50,633 nt of DNA from JAWXUU01 sp044426045 (lineage in GTDB: Bacteria > Bacillota > Clostridia > Christensenellales > CAMQZB01), in assembly GCA_044426045.1 (NCBI GenBank), contig JAWXUX010000014.1, positions 1 through 50,633 of the forward strand, given 5' to 3'. Under the pieces are notes generated by a model, which was not told the DNA's origin, did no database searches, and worked only from the letters and a program-made list of their open reading frames with translations. A program made the translations under genes and the position numbers. Shown here piece by piece: positions 39,831 through 48,448 of this stretch (the stretch's first letter is position 1; every line of letters starts with the position of its first letter).

Positions 39831-42557
39831 TTATATTTTTCGCACTACTGCTGAATTTATTTTCATGCCACCTAGTCCAAAGAACAAATCTATATAGATG
39901 TTAATACTTGTTTGTGTTGCAAATTCCACTGTTGCACTTCTTTTAGATGTGCCTTTTAGCGTTATTGTGCCAAGGTGCGTTCCACTTGCTTTTATTGTTA
40001 GCGGAACTTGCGAAAGTTCTGTTGCTTCGCTTTCAAGGTCAAATTCTATTTGATACTTGCCAGCTGTTTTTGTTTGCAATACATATTGTGCTGTTGCACC
40101 TCTTTGAGTTTTTATTCCTTCAAGTGGCAAAACCGCAACTTCATCAACGACAACCGTGCCCATATCAACGAGCATTTCACCATCTTTTATTGGCGTGTTC
40201 ACAACTTTTAGACTTTCGCTTTTCTTGTGTCCATCTGCACAGTTGAATCTTGCAAGCGTTTTTATAATATTTTCGCCACTCCTCACAAGTTCATATCTGC
40301 ATAGTTCACCTTTTTCAAGCATTTCTTGAGAATTATCTTTGTTGCTGTTTTCATTTGCATTGCCATTCACCATATAAACATCATTTTGTGCCAAAATCAT
40401 TGCTCTTGTTTCGCTTTCTGCAGATTTTTCACCTTGCAAGTTCATTTCTGCCCACCAGTCTGTCATCACAACGCCGTCGTAGCCCCATTCGCCACGCAAA
40501 ATGCTTGTGCAGATATCAAAGTTGCTAGCTGCTTGAACGCCGTTGATTGGATTATATGACGTCATGATAGAATATGCTCCACCTTCTTTCACTGCGATTT
40601 CAAAACCACGGAGGTATACTTCACGCAATGCTCTTTCACTTAAAACCGAATCGACAACTTTTCTTTGATTTTCTTGATTGTTACATGCAAAATGCTTTAT
40701 TGTTCCCGTGACACCATATTTGTGCAATCCTGAAAGCTGTGCTGATGCGATTTTTCCAGAGAGAACTGGATCTTCAGAAAAGTATTCAAAGTTTCTTCCG
40801 CAAAGTGGACTTCTGTGAATATTCATTCCAGGTCCAAGGACTGTATCGACTTTGTTTTTCAACATTTCAAGTGCGAAAAATTCGAATAATTCGCACGTTA
40901 GTGTTTCATCAAATGTTGAAGCAATTGCTGTTCCGTTTGGAATGCTGAACGCCATTGCACCTGTGTCTAGCCTTAGTCCTGATGGTCCATCCGAGCAACA
41001 TGCGATTGGTATTTTCTTATCGAAAAGAACATCCGTCACACCGCCAAAGCAACCTGCCGTTCCGCTTGTCACTTTTGGCGAGCACATGCCTTCACCTCTT
41101 GTCATGCAAATCAAATCAAAATCTGAAAGTTCAAGCGCAAGTTCAAATGCCGTTATCTTGCCGTTTTTGTAATCTTCAAATGTGTAGCCGTTGAAAGTTT
41201 GTGTTGAAACGCTTTTTCTTTCTTCGATCATTCTTTGTGTCATTGTTTTTTGTGCTGTGTTTACTTTTTCAAAATATTGGACAATTTGGTTATCAACTTC
41301 CTTTGCAGTGAAAATTTCAAACTCTTCTGTTGGTGCGCACTGTTTTGAGCATGTTTCAACAACGATATCTTCATCAATTTGCAATTTTGAAACTGAATTT
41401 TCATCCCTTACATCAAAGCCAAGATAAAAAAGGTATTCACCTTTTTCTATAACAAAACAAGATTCGTTGCCAGTTTTGCCATCAGCATCATATGATGAAA
41501 TGTATTTATCCTCAAATTTAATCGAAACAGTGGTGCTTTCACCTTTTTCAAGAACTTTTGTTTTTGCGAATCCAACCAATGCCTTGCTTGATTTTCCAAG
41601 TTTGCCACAAGGAGCTTTCACGTAGCATTGCACTGCTGTTTTGCCAGCAACTCTGCCGACGTTTTCGACTTTAGCAGTTATTTGATAGCCGTTCTCGCTC
41701 TTTTTGATAGTTTGATTTGAAACGGCAAAATCAGTATACGAAAGTCCAAAACCGAAAGGATATTTCGCTTCGTGCTTTGCAAATGTTTCAAAGTATCTGT
41801 ATCCCACAAATATATCTTCGCAATAGATGTTTTTATCTAGATTTCCAAAGTTTATATTTGTTGGGCTGGCTTCTAGCTCATAGACTATTGTGTCAGTTAG
41901 CTTACCGCTTGGGTTCACCTTCCCTGTTAGCACATCTGCATATCCATTGCCACTTTCCGAACCGCCGTGCCATGCATACATAACTGCACTTGGATTATGT
42001 TTTGAAACGAAAGTCATATCTATCACATTTCCAACGTTCAAAACAACAACCACACGTTGAAAACTTTGCGTTATCAACCTTATATTTTCTTCTTCTGTTG
42101 AAGTCAGATAATAACTGCCTGCTTCCGCTTTGCTGTCTTTATCTTCCCCTGCTGTTCTACCGATAACATAGATTGCCGTTTGCGAGATTTTCCTTGCATC
42201 TTTCACGATTTTTTCAGAAAGTTGCATGTCTTCTTGACTCCAAAGTCCTTGTGCCCAACCTTCACCGTTATCAAAAGGGTGGTCTTTTATCCATTCTGTA
42301 TAAATTTCCACAAGGTCTGCATTCACTTCTCTTTGAGCTTTTATACCATCAATCAAATTAACAACATACGGCAAATTTACCATTCCACCAGAACCTGTGC
42401 CTGAATAATACGTTTCAAACGCTATTCTGCCAAATACAGAGATAACTTCTCCACTTTTTATTGGCAAAGTGTTGTTATCATTTTTTATCAGCACGCAAGA
42501 ATCAGCACAAACTTCTCTCGCTTTTTTCGCATACTGTTTATAGTCTAGTTCGTTCAT
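39831..42557 (-). CDS. GH3 beta-glucosidase with permuted domain order
   Basis: A 908-residue cytosolic glycosidase. The usual order is reversed: the GH3 C-terminal alpha/beta sandwich comes first (~20-270, SCVLIKNDNNTLPIKSGEVISVFGRIA; GRTAGEDKDSKAEAGSYYLT), then a fibronectin-III-like domain (~290-380), then the TIM barrel (~470-800). The barrel carries VLGPGMNIHRSPLCGRNFEYFSEDP, IKHFACNNQENQR and the nucleophile in GYDGVVMTDWW (Asp ~698). A final ~85-residue beta domain may bind sugar. The same permutation is known in Butyrivibrio and Ruminococcus albus beta-glucosidases. It lacks a signal peptide, so it works on imported oligosaccharides. It lies 15 bp after the ATPase gene and 12 bp before the phosphorylase gene. 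Confidence 0.9.
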   Translation of the reverse strand: MNELDYKQYAKKAREVCADSCVLIKNDNNTLPIKSGEVISVFGRIAFETYYSGTGSGGMVNLPYVVNLIDGIKAQREVNADLVEIYTEWIKDHPFDNGEGWAQGLWSQEDMQLSEKIVKDARKISQTAIYVIGRTAGEDKDSKAEAGSYYLTSTEEENIRLITQSFQRVVVVLNVGNVIDMTFVSKHNPSAVMYAWHGGSESGNGYADVLTGKVNPSGKLTDTIVYELEASPTNINFGNLDKNIYCEDIFVGYRYFETFAKHEAKYPFGFGLSYTDFAVSNQTIKKSENGYQITAKVENVGRVAGKTAVQCYVKAPCGKLGKSSKALVGFAKTKVLEKGESTTVSIKFEDKYISSYDADGKTGNESCFVIEKGEYLFYLGFDVRDENSVSKLQIDEDIVVETCSKQCAPTEEFEIFTAKEVDNQIVQYFEKVNTAQKTMTQRMIEERKSVSTQTFNGYTFEDYKNGKITAFELALELSDFDLICMTRGEGMCSPKVTSGTAGCFGGVTDVLFDKKIPIACCSDGPSGLRLDTGAMAFSIPNGTAIASTFDETLTCELFEFFALEMLKNKVDTVLGPGMNIHRSPLCGRNFEYFSEDPVLSGKIASAQLSGLHKYGVTGTIKHFACNNQENQRKVVDSVLSERALREVYLRGFEIAVKEGGAYSIMTSYNPINGVQAASNFDICTSILRGEWGYDGVVMTDWWAEMNLQGEKSAESETRAMILAQNDVYMVNGNANENSNKDNSQEMLEKGELCRYELVRSGENIIKTLARFNCADGHKKSESLKVVNTPIKDGEMLVDMGTVVVDEVAVLPLEGIKTQRGATAQYVLQTKTAGKYQIEFDLESEATELSQVPLTIKASGTHLGTITLKGTSKRSATVEFATQTSINIYIDLFFGLGGMKINSAVVRKI

Positions 42558-42572
42558 ATTGTCCTCTCTTTA

Positions 42573-43565
42573 TTATTTTTCCAAATGACAACAAATGAAT
42601 TGATTATCATCAACTTGTTTTTCCTTTGGCATTTCTGTGTGACAAATTTCCATTGCATATGGGCATCTGTTTTTGAATGGACAGCCTGTGCTTTCTGGTG
42701 TCCACATTGAAATTTCGCTTTCTTCTGTTGATTTCACTGGCAAAACAACATCGCCTTCACGTTCTGGGTCTGGTGCCGCAGCAACCAAAAGTTGCGTGTA
42801 TGGATGTTGTGGGTTCAAAATAACTTTGTTCACATCACCACTTTCCACAATATGACCTGCGTATAAAACTATTATTCTATCGGCAAAATATCTCGCTGTT
42901 GCGATATCATGCGTGATATAGATAAATGATTTTTTATATTCTGTTTTGAGTTCATTCAAAAGGTTCAATACGCCAAGGCGAATTGAAACATCTAACATTG
43001 ATGTTGGCTCGTCAGCAAAGATAACTTCTGCACCCGCAGCTAGCACTCTTGCGATATACGCTCTTTGGCGTTGACCGCCTGAAAGTTGATGAGGATACTT
43101 GATTCCCTGTTCTTCTGGAGGTGTTAAACCAACCATTTCAAGGGCTTTATCCACCCTTCTTTTCATTGTTTCAGCATCAGTTTTATGATACAATTTAACA
43201 GGTCTTTCAAGGTGATAATATATGTTATGTAGCGGATTTAGCGCAGAAAATGGGTCTTGAAAAATCATTTGTGATTTTTGTCTGTATTTTCTTAGTGCTC
43301 CTTTTTTTACTTTGTGGATATCTTCGCCATCAAATTTCATCACTCCTGATGTTGGTTTGTGAAACAGCATTGCAATTCTGCAAATTGTGGACTTTCCACA
43401 ACCTGATTCACCAACAACTGCAAGCGATTCTCCCGCATAGAGTTTGAATGAAACATCTGTGAGTGCTCGCAAGGTTCTTGACTTAGAAAACAACCCCTTT
43501 CCGCCAACGCTGAAATCCATTGTTATATTTTCAGCTTCAAATATGACTTTTTTATTTTCCATCAT
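42573..43565 (-). CDS. Opp/Dpp-type ABC transporter ATPase (OppF-like)
   Basis: A 330-residue ATPase of the oligopeptide/oligosaccharide importer subfamily. Walker A GESGCGKSTICR, Q-loop MIFQDPFSALNP, signature LSGGQRQRAYIARVL, Walker B VIFADEPTSMLD and switch His in THDIATARYFADR are all intact. The C-terminal oligopeptide extension contains the four-Cys cluster region (TGCPFKNRCPYAMEICHTEMP...FICCHLEK), which in relatives holds an iron-sulfur cluster. With its OppD-like partner it powers the permeases. Two ATG codons in tandem start it. Context in a beta-glucosidase operon points to oligosaccharides rather than peptides. Confidence 0.93.
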   Translation of the reverse strand: MMENKKVIFEAENITMDFSVGGKGLFSKSRTLRALTDVSFKLYAGESLAVVGESGCGKSTICRIAMLFHKPTSGVMKFDGEDIHKVKKGALRKYRQKSQMIFQDPFSALNPLHNIYYHLERPVKLYHKTDAETMKRRVDKALEMVGLTPPEEQGIKYPHQLSGGQRQRAYIARVLAAGAEVIFADEPTSMLDVSIRLGVLNLLNELKTEYKKSFIYITHDIATARYFADRIIVLYAGHIVESGDVNKVILNPQHPYTQLLVAAAPDPEREGDVVLPVKSTEESEISMWTPESTGCPFKNRCPYAMEICHTEMPKEKQVDDNQFICCHLEK

Positions 43566-43580
43566 TAATTTCCCTTAATA

Positions 43581-44546
43581 CTATTTTAATGGGTTATGAC
43601 AACAATAGAAGTTGCCTCCATTTTCTGTTGCTTGCGGTTCTACCGTTTTGCATTTGTCGCAAGAAGCAAAACATCTCGCTTGAAATCTGCATCCGTCTGG
43701 CACATTTTTAAGATCTAGTGGCGTGCCTGCAATGCCTTCCATATATTCAATTTCACCTTTCAGTGATGGGAATGAATTTTTCAATCCGTATGTATATGGA
43801 TGGCTTGGATTGTGCAAGATTGTTTTTGCATCAGCTTTTTCCACCATTTTGCCTGCATACATAATTGCGACACTGTCGCAAAATTCTATCATCAAACTTA
43901 TATCGTGGGTGATAAATAAAATTGCAAAGCCAAATTGTTTCTTAAGCTCAAAGATTCTTTTCAATATATCCCTTTGCACAACTGTATCTAGTGCCGTTGT
44001 TGGCTCATCAAGAATCAACAGTTTTGGGTTTAGCGCCAATGCCATTGCGATAACAACACGTTGGCGCATACCACCGGAGAATTGATGAGGATAGTCTTTC
44101 AATCTTTCAGCGGGGATTCCAACAAGTGCCAAAAGATCTTCTGCCCTTTTGCGAGCGTCGTTTTTATCTTTAGTTATATTGTGATATTTATATATCTCGT
44201 AGAATTGCTTTTCTAGCGTTACAACTGGATTCAAACAGTTCATTGCTGATTGAAAAACCATTGCTGTATCTTTCCAACGATACTCTTGCAATTCCTTTTT
44301 GTTAAATTTTAAAACATCTTTACCATCAAAGAGAATTTCTCCCCCTGATATCATTGCTGGCGGTTTATGTAGCCTTAAAAGAGAATATGCGATTGTTGAT
44401 TTTCCACAACCTGATTCGCCAGCAAGCCCCATACTTTCACCTTCTTTTATTGAAAAACTTACGTTATCAACCGCTCTCACATAGCTGTTATCCCCTGTGA
44501 TATAATCAACACAAAGGTTCTTCACTTCAAAAACATTTTTTGACAT
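43581..44546 (-). CDS. Opp/Dpp-type ABC transporter ATPase (OppD-like)
   Basis: A 321-residue ATPase with Walker A GESGCGKSTIAYSLL, Q-loop MVFQSAMNCLNP, signature FSGGMRQRVVIAMAL, Walker B LLILDEPTTALD and switch THDISLMIEFCDS. The C-terminal extension carries Cys residues (CRFQARCFASCDKCKTVEP...FYCCHNPLK) as in its partner. The start at 44546 was chosen because the ATG follows one base after the oppC-like stop, with GGAGG 9 nt upstream inside that gene. An upstream in-frame ATG would add 11 atypical residues. Forms a heterodimer with the OppF-like ATPase. Confidence 0.93.
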   Translation of the reverse strand: MSKNVFEVKNLCVDYITGDNSYVRAVDNVSFSIKEGESMGLAGESGCGKSTIAYSLLRLHKPPAMISGGEILFDGKDVLKFNKKELQEYRWKDTAMVFQSAMNCLNPVVTLEKQFYEIYKYHNITKDKNDARKRAEDLLALVGIPAERLKDYPHQFSGGMRQRVVIAMALALNPKLLILDEPTTALDTVVQRDILKRIFELKKQFGFAILFITHDISLMIEFCDSVAIMYAGKMVEKADAKTILHNPSHPYTYGLKNSFPSLKGEIEYMEGIAGTPLDLKNVPDGCRFQARCFASCDKCKTVEPQATENGGNFYCCHNPLK

Positions 44547-44547
44547 A

Positions 44548-45525
44548 TCACACTTCCTCCGCCATTTTATTTTTTGCAAGTTTTCTTTTTGCTCTTTCTT
44601 CTAGCTTTCTTGCTTTATAATACGATTTCATTATTCTTTGCGCTTTTAGTTTTGGGTTTGAAATTTCATCGATTGCAAAGTTGATTAGCGTTAGGCTTAG
44701 TCCAAGCATAACAAGCCCAATAACTGCACCTGCAATTTCCCACCAATATCCGCTGTAGAACGCTCCTGAATTTTTTGCGTTGTTAATTATCATTCCCCAT
44801 GTGACAGAGCTTGAATCACCAAAACCAATGATTTCCATTGTTGCGTGTGCTGTGATTGCGTATATCATTGTTGAAACGAATGATGAAGATATGATAGAAA
44901 GCATGTTTGGCATGATTTCAAAGAACAAAATTCTGATTTTGCTTTCGCCTAGGGTTTCTGCTGACCTCACGAAGTCGCGGTTTCTGATACTCATTGTTTG
45001 TGCACGGAGTACTCTCGCACCCCAAGGCCATGATGTGAATCCGATAACAAGACAAATCAAAACTGGAGAAACTGAACCCATCATTGCTGCTATTATCAAC
45101 AAAAGCACAAGTGAAGGAATAACCATCATAACGTTTGTGATAATGCTTATAATGTTATCGTACATTCCACCAATATATCCTGAGCTGATACCAATTGTCA
45201 TTGCCAAAATTGTTGTGATTCCCGCAGCAAGCAAGCCAACAGCGATTGATTTTCTTCCACCGTATAGCGTTTGTGACCAAACATCCCTGCCTAGTCTTGT
45301 TGTTCCCAAGATGTGATCGCTTGATGGTGCTGTGTGGTATAGTCCATCGTATCTAAACATTGGATCGTGAACAGTGAACAGCCCTGCAAATAATGTTAGC
45401 GTTAGAAGAAATAGCAAAATTATTAGTCCTGTTGCAAATTTTGGACTGCTTTTTAGAAATGCAAAGAATCTTTTGCATGTTTTTTTCAAAGAGGAAATCC
45501 CTTTCGTATTTTTAATTTTTTCCAT
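44548..45525 (-). CDS. Opp/Dpp-type ABC transporter permease (OppC-like)
   Basis: A 325-residue inner-membrane permease with six membrane helices. The N-terminal extension (FAFLKSSPKFATGLIILLFLLTLTLFAGLF) and the segment HILGTTRLGRDVWSQTLYGGRKSIAVGLL are typical of OppC/DppC proteins. The coupling-helix region FTSWPWGARVLRAQTMSIRNRDFVRSAETLGES is the EAA loop that contacts an ATPase. The C-terminus is a longer basic tail (YKARKLEERAKRKLAKNK). RBS AGGGGGG precedes the ATG. It pairs with the OppB-like permease 9 bp upstream. Confidence 0.93.
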   Translation of the reverse strand: MEKIKNTKGISSLKKTCKRFFAFLKSSPKFATGLIILLFLLTLTLFAGLFTVHDPMFRYDGLYHTAPSSDHILGTTRLGRDVWSQTLYGGRKSIAVGLLAAGITTILAMTIGISSGYIGGMYDNIISIITNVMMVIPSLVLLLIIAAMMGSVSPVLICLVIGFTSWPWGARVLRAQTMSIRNRDFVRSAETLGESKIRILFFEIMPNMLSIISSSFVSTMIYAITAHATMEIIGFGDSSSVTWGMIINNAKNSGAFYSGYWWEIAGAVIGLVMLGLSLTLINFAIDEISNPKLKAQRIMKSYYKARKLEERAKRKLAKNKMAEEV

Positions 45526-45534
45526 AATTCCCCC

Positions 45535-46527
45535 CTATTTGCTTCCTTGTCTTCTTGTTCTTGGGTCTATAATCAAGATTGCGATATCAGCAAGTAGATT
45601 AGCTGAAAGCATCAAAATAGTAGACATGAGCAAAATTCCTTGCATAAGCGTGTAATCTTTATAGCTTATCGCTGAAACCATTATGCTTCCAAGCCCTGGA
45701 TAGTTGAAAAGTTGCTCTATAATAAGCGAACCGCCCAAAAGGAAACCAACTTGCATTGCTAGCGTTGTCACCACTGGCAAAAGTGAGTTTCTTGCAGCGT
45801 ATCCAAGCATGATTTTGCCATCTGGAACGCCTTTTGCAATACCCATAGTTATGTAGTCATCACCAAGTTGATTTATCATATTTGCACGCATGCCCATGAT
45901 TCCACCAAGTCCTGTCAAAACTATTGCTGTTATTGGAACAAATGCATGATAGAATATATCCATCCAATATTCATAGCCATTTTTTGCAGTAAACAATGGT
46001 GTCACGGCATATCCAGTCGGAAAAATTCCTGTGTAGCAAAGTGCAAAAAGCAAAACGATTGCAGTGACTGCTGAAGGAATATTTGCCATAAGCTGACCAC
46101 CAACCGTAACAACTGTGTCAAGTTTTGAGCCCCTGCGCCATGCAACAAGGATTCCAAGCAAGTTGTTGATAACAAAGCCAACGATAAGCGCGATACCCAT
46201 CAAAAATACCGTCCAACCAAGTGCCCTTGAAATTGAATCTGTGACTGAAAGTGGATAGTAATAAAACGAAGTTCCCCAATCACCAGAGAAAATTCCTTTA
46301 ACATAATTTAAATAAGACACAATCAATGGCTCGTCTGAATTCAATCCAAACATCGCCTCTGTTGCCGCGATAACACTTTCATCAATTTTTGTTCCACTTT
46401 GTGCTAGGTTTGCGAGATAACTATCAAGCGGAGAGCCTGGCATCATTCTTGGCAAAAAGAAATTTAGTGTGATTGCGCCCAAAAATGCAATGGCATAAAA
46501 GCCTATTCTTTTTAAAATGTATTTCAC
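45535..46527 (-). CDS. Opp/Dpp-type ABC transporter permease (OppB-like)
   Basis: A 330-residue permease with six membrane helices. The start (MKYILKRIGFYAIAFLGAITLNFFLPRMMPGSP) and FGLNSDEPLIVSYLNYVKGIFSGDWGTSFYYYPLSVTDSI are classic OppB features. The EAA-type loop is DDYITMGIAKGVPDGKIMLGYAARNSLLPVVT. The GTG at 46527 was preferred because AAGGGTG lies 6 nt upstream. Another in-frame GTG nine bases earlier has a binding site pressed against it. A stable hairpin lies between this gene and the binding-protein gene. Confidence 0.92.
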   Translation of the reverse strand: MKYILKRIGFYAIAFLGAITLNFFLPRMMPGSPLDSYLANLAQSGTKIDESVIAATEAMFGLNSDEPLIVSYLNYVKGIFSGDWGTSFYYYPLSVTDSISRALGWTVFLMGIALIVGFVINNLLGILVAWRRGSKLDTVVTVGGQLMANIPSAVTAIVLLFALCYTGIFPTGYAVTPLFTAKNGYEYWMDIFYHAFVPITAIVLTGLGGIMGMRANMINQLGDDYITMGIAKGVPDGKIMLGYAARNSLLPVVTTLAMQVGFLLGGSLIIEQLFNYPGLGSIMVSAISYKDYTLMQGILLMSTILMLSANLLADIAILIIDPRTRRQGSK

Positions 46528-46549
46528 GATTTTCACCCTTTTACTTTTT

Positions 46550-46583
46550 GAGGAGATTTTAAATTATTTTTAAAAATCTCCTC
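46550..46583 (-). promoter_or_regulatory. Intercistronic hairpin between the binding-protein and permease genes
   Basis: GAGGAGATTTT and AAAATCTCCTC pair perfectly over 11 bp around a ~12-nt A/T-rich loop. On the minus strand no T-run follows, so it is more likely an mRNA-stabilising or 3'-end-protecting hairpin than a terminator. That is the usual way binding-protein genes are kept more abundant than permeases. Confidence 0.65.
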
Positions 46584-46635
46584 GTTTGTTTATTTGTTTA
46601 TTTATGATTCTTATATAAACGTTTCCTTGTTTTTA

Positions 46636-48363
46636 TTAGTCTTCAACTGCTTCCAATGCCATGAGTTGCAAAATTTTTGAATCATGGTTTGTTAGTGCAG
46701 GATTGCAGAATGGATCTTCTTCTGTTGCCCAACCACTGAATCTTGCTTCGCTATAAACAACCCAGTTGCCGTTATATAAAATTGGAATGTTGATCATGTT
46801 TTCAGCAAAGAATACTTCAATTTCATTAGTAACTGCAAGAACTTCTTCTTCTGTTTCTGCTGTTGGCAAAGTTGCAATCAGTGCATTGATGTCTTCGTTG
46901 ATATAGTTAGTTTGACAAACTGTCCACCATGTATTTGTCAATGCTGTGTCTGCATTACCAATTGTTGTGTAGTAGAAGTTATAGATATCTGAATAGTTGC
47001 CGTATGCTGTGTAAAGCATATCCCAATCGCCACTGCCCCAACTGTCTGTGACAAGACCTAGGTCTTTTGAAACCGCTGTTGCATTGATTCCGATTTCTCT
47101 CATACCTTCAGCAGCAATAATCGCACCATCGTTCCAATCTGTCCAACCTGCTGGTGAATCAATTTCAATTTCAACTTTTAGTCCGCTTGGTGTTTCACGA
47201 TAGCCATCACCATCTATATCGATAAATCCAGCTTCATCCAAAAGTGCATTTGCCGCATCAATATCAAATGTTGTGTACTGTGCCATAATGGCTTCAGCTT
47301 CTTCTGACACATAAGAATAAACTGCTGGTGGAAGACCTGTGTTTGTTGGCACTGTGTCTACAAGATAGCCATATACAGCCGCTTCGTTGATAAATGTTCT
47401 GTCGATAGACATTGAAACTGCACGTTTAAAGTCTACGCTATTGAAAGCTTCCAAAAGTCCTTCATCTTCTGTCATATAGTTCATGGAAATACGAACACCG
47501 TCGTTCATACCATAGAAATAGTTGTTATCAGAATTGCCATTCACATAGGTTTCTTCAATGTTTGCAATCATGATATGTGCCCAATCCACACTACCTGATG
47601 CCAAAAGTGCAAGTGCGGCATCATTTGAGTTGAATTGAGGAGCACGAAGTTCATCAACAGCGAGGTTTTCCGCTTGCCAGAACAAAGGGTTTGCTGCGAT
47701 TGAAATCATTTCAGAAGAGAATGAAAGCACTTCACAGAAAGCTCCTGTCACAACTGGATAAGTTGTTTCATATATATATGTTGCTGGATTGTCGATTTCG
47801 CTCCAAATATGCTCTGGAACCATCCAACGGCTTGCAAAAAGTGTGTTTCGGTGGAAACGATTTTCGTTCACCATAACTATTTGCACTGTATAATCATCGA
47901 TTTTTGTTACTGACTCAATTTGTGATGAAGAACCATCTACCCAATCACCTTTTGTGTCAATTTCAGGATGGTCTTGTGTGTATAGGAATGTGAAAACAAC
48001 GTCATCAGCGTTGAACTCTTCACCATCAGACCACACGATTCCCTCTCTCAAATATACTGTTAGTGTTTTGTTATCATCTTCAGACACAATATCTTCGGCA
48101 AGCCACATTGTTTCTTCGTTTGTATATGAATCAACAATCATGAGTGGCTCAAACATAAAACCTTGAACAAATTGATACACAGATGCAACAAATGGACTGA
48201 AGTTATTTGTCCAACCTTCCGTTTGGTCAAAAAGCACAGTCAGCACTTCATAATCATCGCCATAGCTATCGCTATAATCAATTCCACAACCCGAAAGAGT
48301 TGCTGAAAGCAAGCACACGATTAAAATAACCGCTAGCAGTTTAGTTAGTTTTGATTTCATCAT
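46636..48363 (-). CDS. Extracellular solute-binding lipoprotein (OppA/DppA-like, oligosaccharide)
   Basis: A 575-residue family 5 binding protein. The signal peptide ends in the lipobox LLSATLSGCG (Cys ~27), so the mature protein is lipid-anchored outside the cell. Typical stretches are TLTVYLREGIVWSDGEEFNADDVVFTFLYT, FKRAVSMSIDRTFINEAAVYGYLVDTVPTNTGLP and DAANALLDEAGFIDIDGDGYRETPSGLKVEIEI. Family 5 proteins bind peptides, nickel or, in several cellulolytic bacteria and Thermotoga, beta-linked oligosaccharides. The operon here favours the last. It is flanked on both sides by hairpins. Confidence 0.92.
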   Translation of the reverse strand: MMKSKLTKLLAVILIVCLLSATLSGCGIDYSDSYGDDYEVLTVLFDQTEGWTNNFSPFVASVYQFVQGFMFEPLMIVDSYTNEETMWLAEDIVSEDDNKTLTVYLREGIVWSDGEEFNADDVVFTFLYTQDHPEIDTKGDWVDGSSSQIESVTKIDDYTVQIVMVNENRFHRNTLFASRWMVPEHIWSEIDNPATYIYETTYPVVTGAFCEVLSFSSEMISIAANPLFWQAENLAVDELRAPQFNSNDAALALLASGSVDWAHIMIANIEETYVNGNSDNNYFYGMNDGVRISMNYMTEDEGLLEAFNSVDFKRAVSMSIDRTFINEAAVYGYLVDTVPTNTGLPPAVYSYVSEEAEAIMAQYTTFDIDAANALLDEAGFIDIDGDGYRETPSGLKVEIEIDSPAGWTDWNDGAIIAAEGMREIGINATAVSKDLGLVTDSWGSGDWDMLYTAYGNYSDIYNFYYTTIGNADTALTNTWWTVCQTNYINEDINALIATLPTAETEEEVLAVTNEIEVFFAENMINIPILYNGNWVVYSEARFSGWATEEDPFCNPALTNHDSKILQLMALEAVED

Positions 48364-48400
48364 ATTTTCCTCCCAGAAAATTACTTATATTAAGCCTTAC

Positions 48401-48430
48401 GGCTATTTATCATATTTGAAATAAATAGCC
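48401..48430 (-). promoter_or_regulatory. Hairpin between lacI and the binding-protein gene
   Basis: Perfect 10-bp arms GGCTATTTAT / ATAAATAGCC with a 10-nt loop, about 40 bp before the binding-protein ATG and 20 bp after the lacI stop. No T-run follows on the minus strand. It may protect the downstream mRNA after processing. Confidence 0.6.
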
Positions 48431-48448
48431 AGCCCTTATCAAAACCTA

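Noticed and set aside
42573..48363. Oligopeptide permease
   Set aside because: Sequence family is Opp/Dpp, but the same operon holds LacI, GH3, a glycoside phosphorylase and a sugar kinase, so sugar transport is more likely.
48401..48430. Terminator between lacI and the binding-protein gene
   Set aside because: The stem is perfect, but no T-run follows on the transcribed strand and no promoter was found behind it for the downstream genes.
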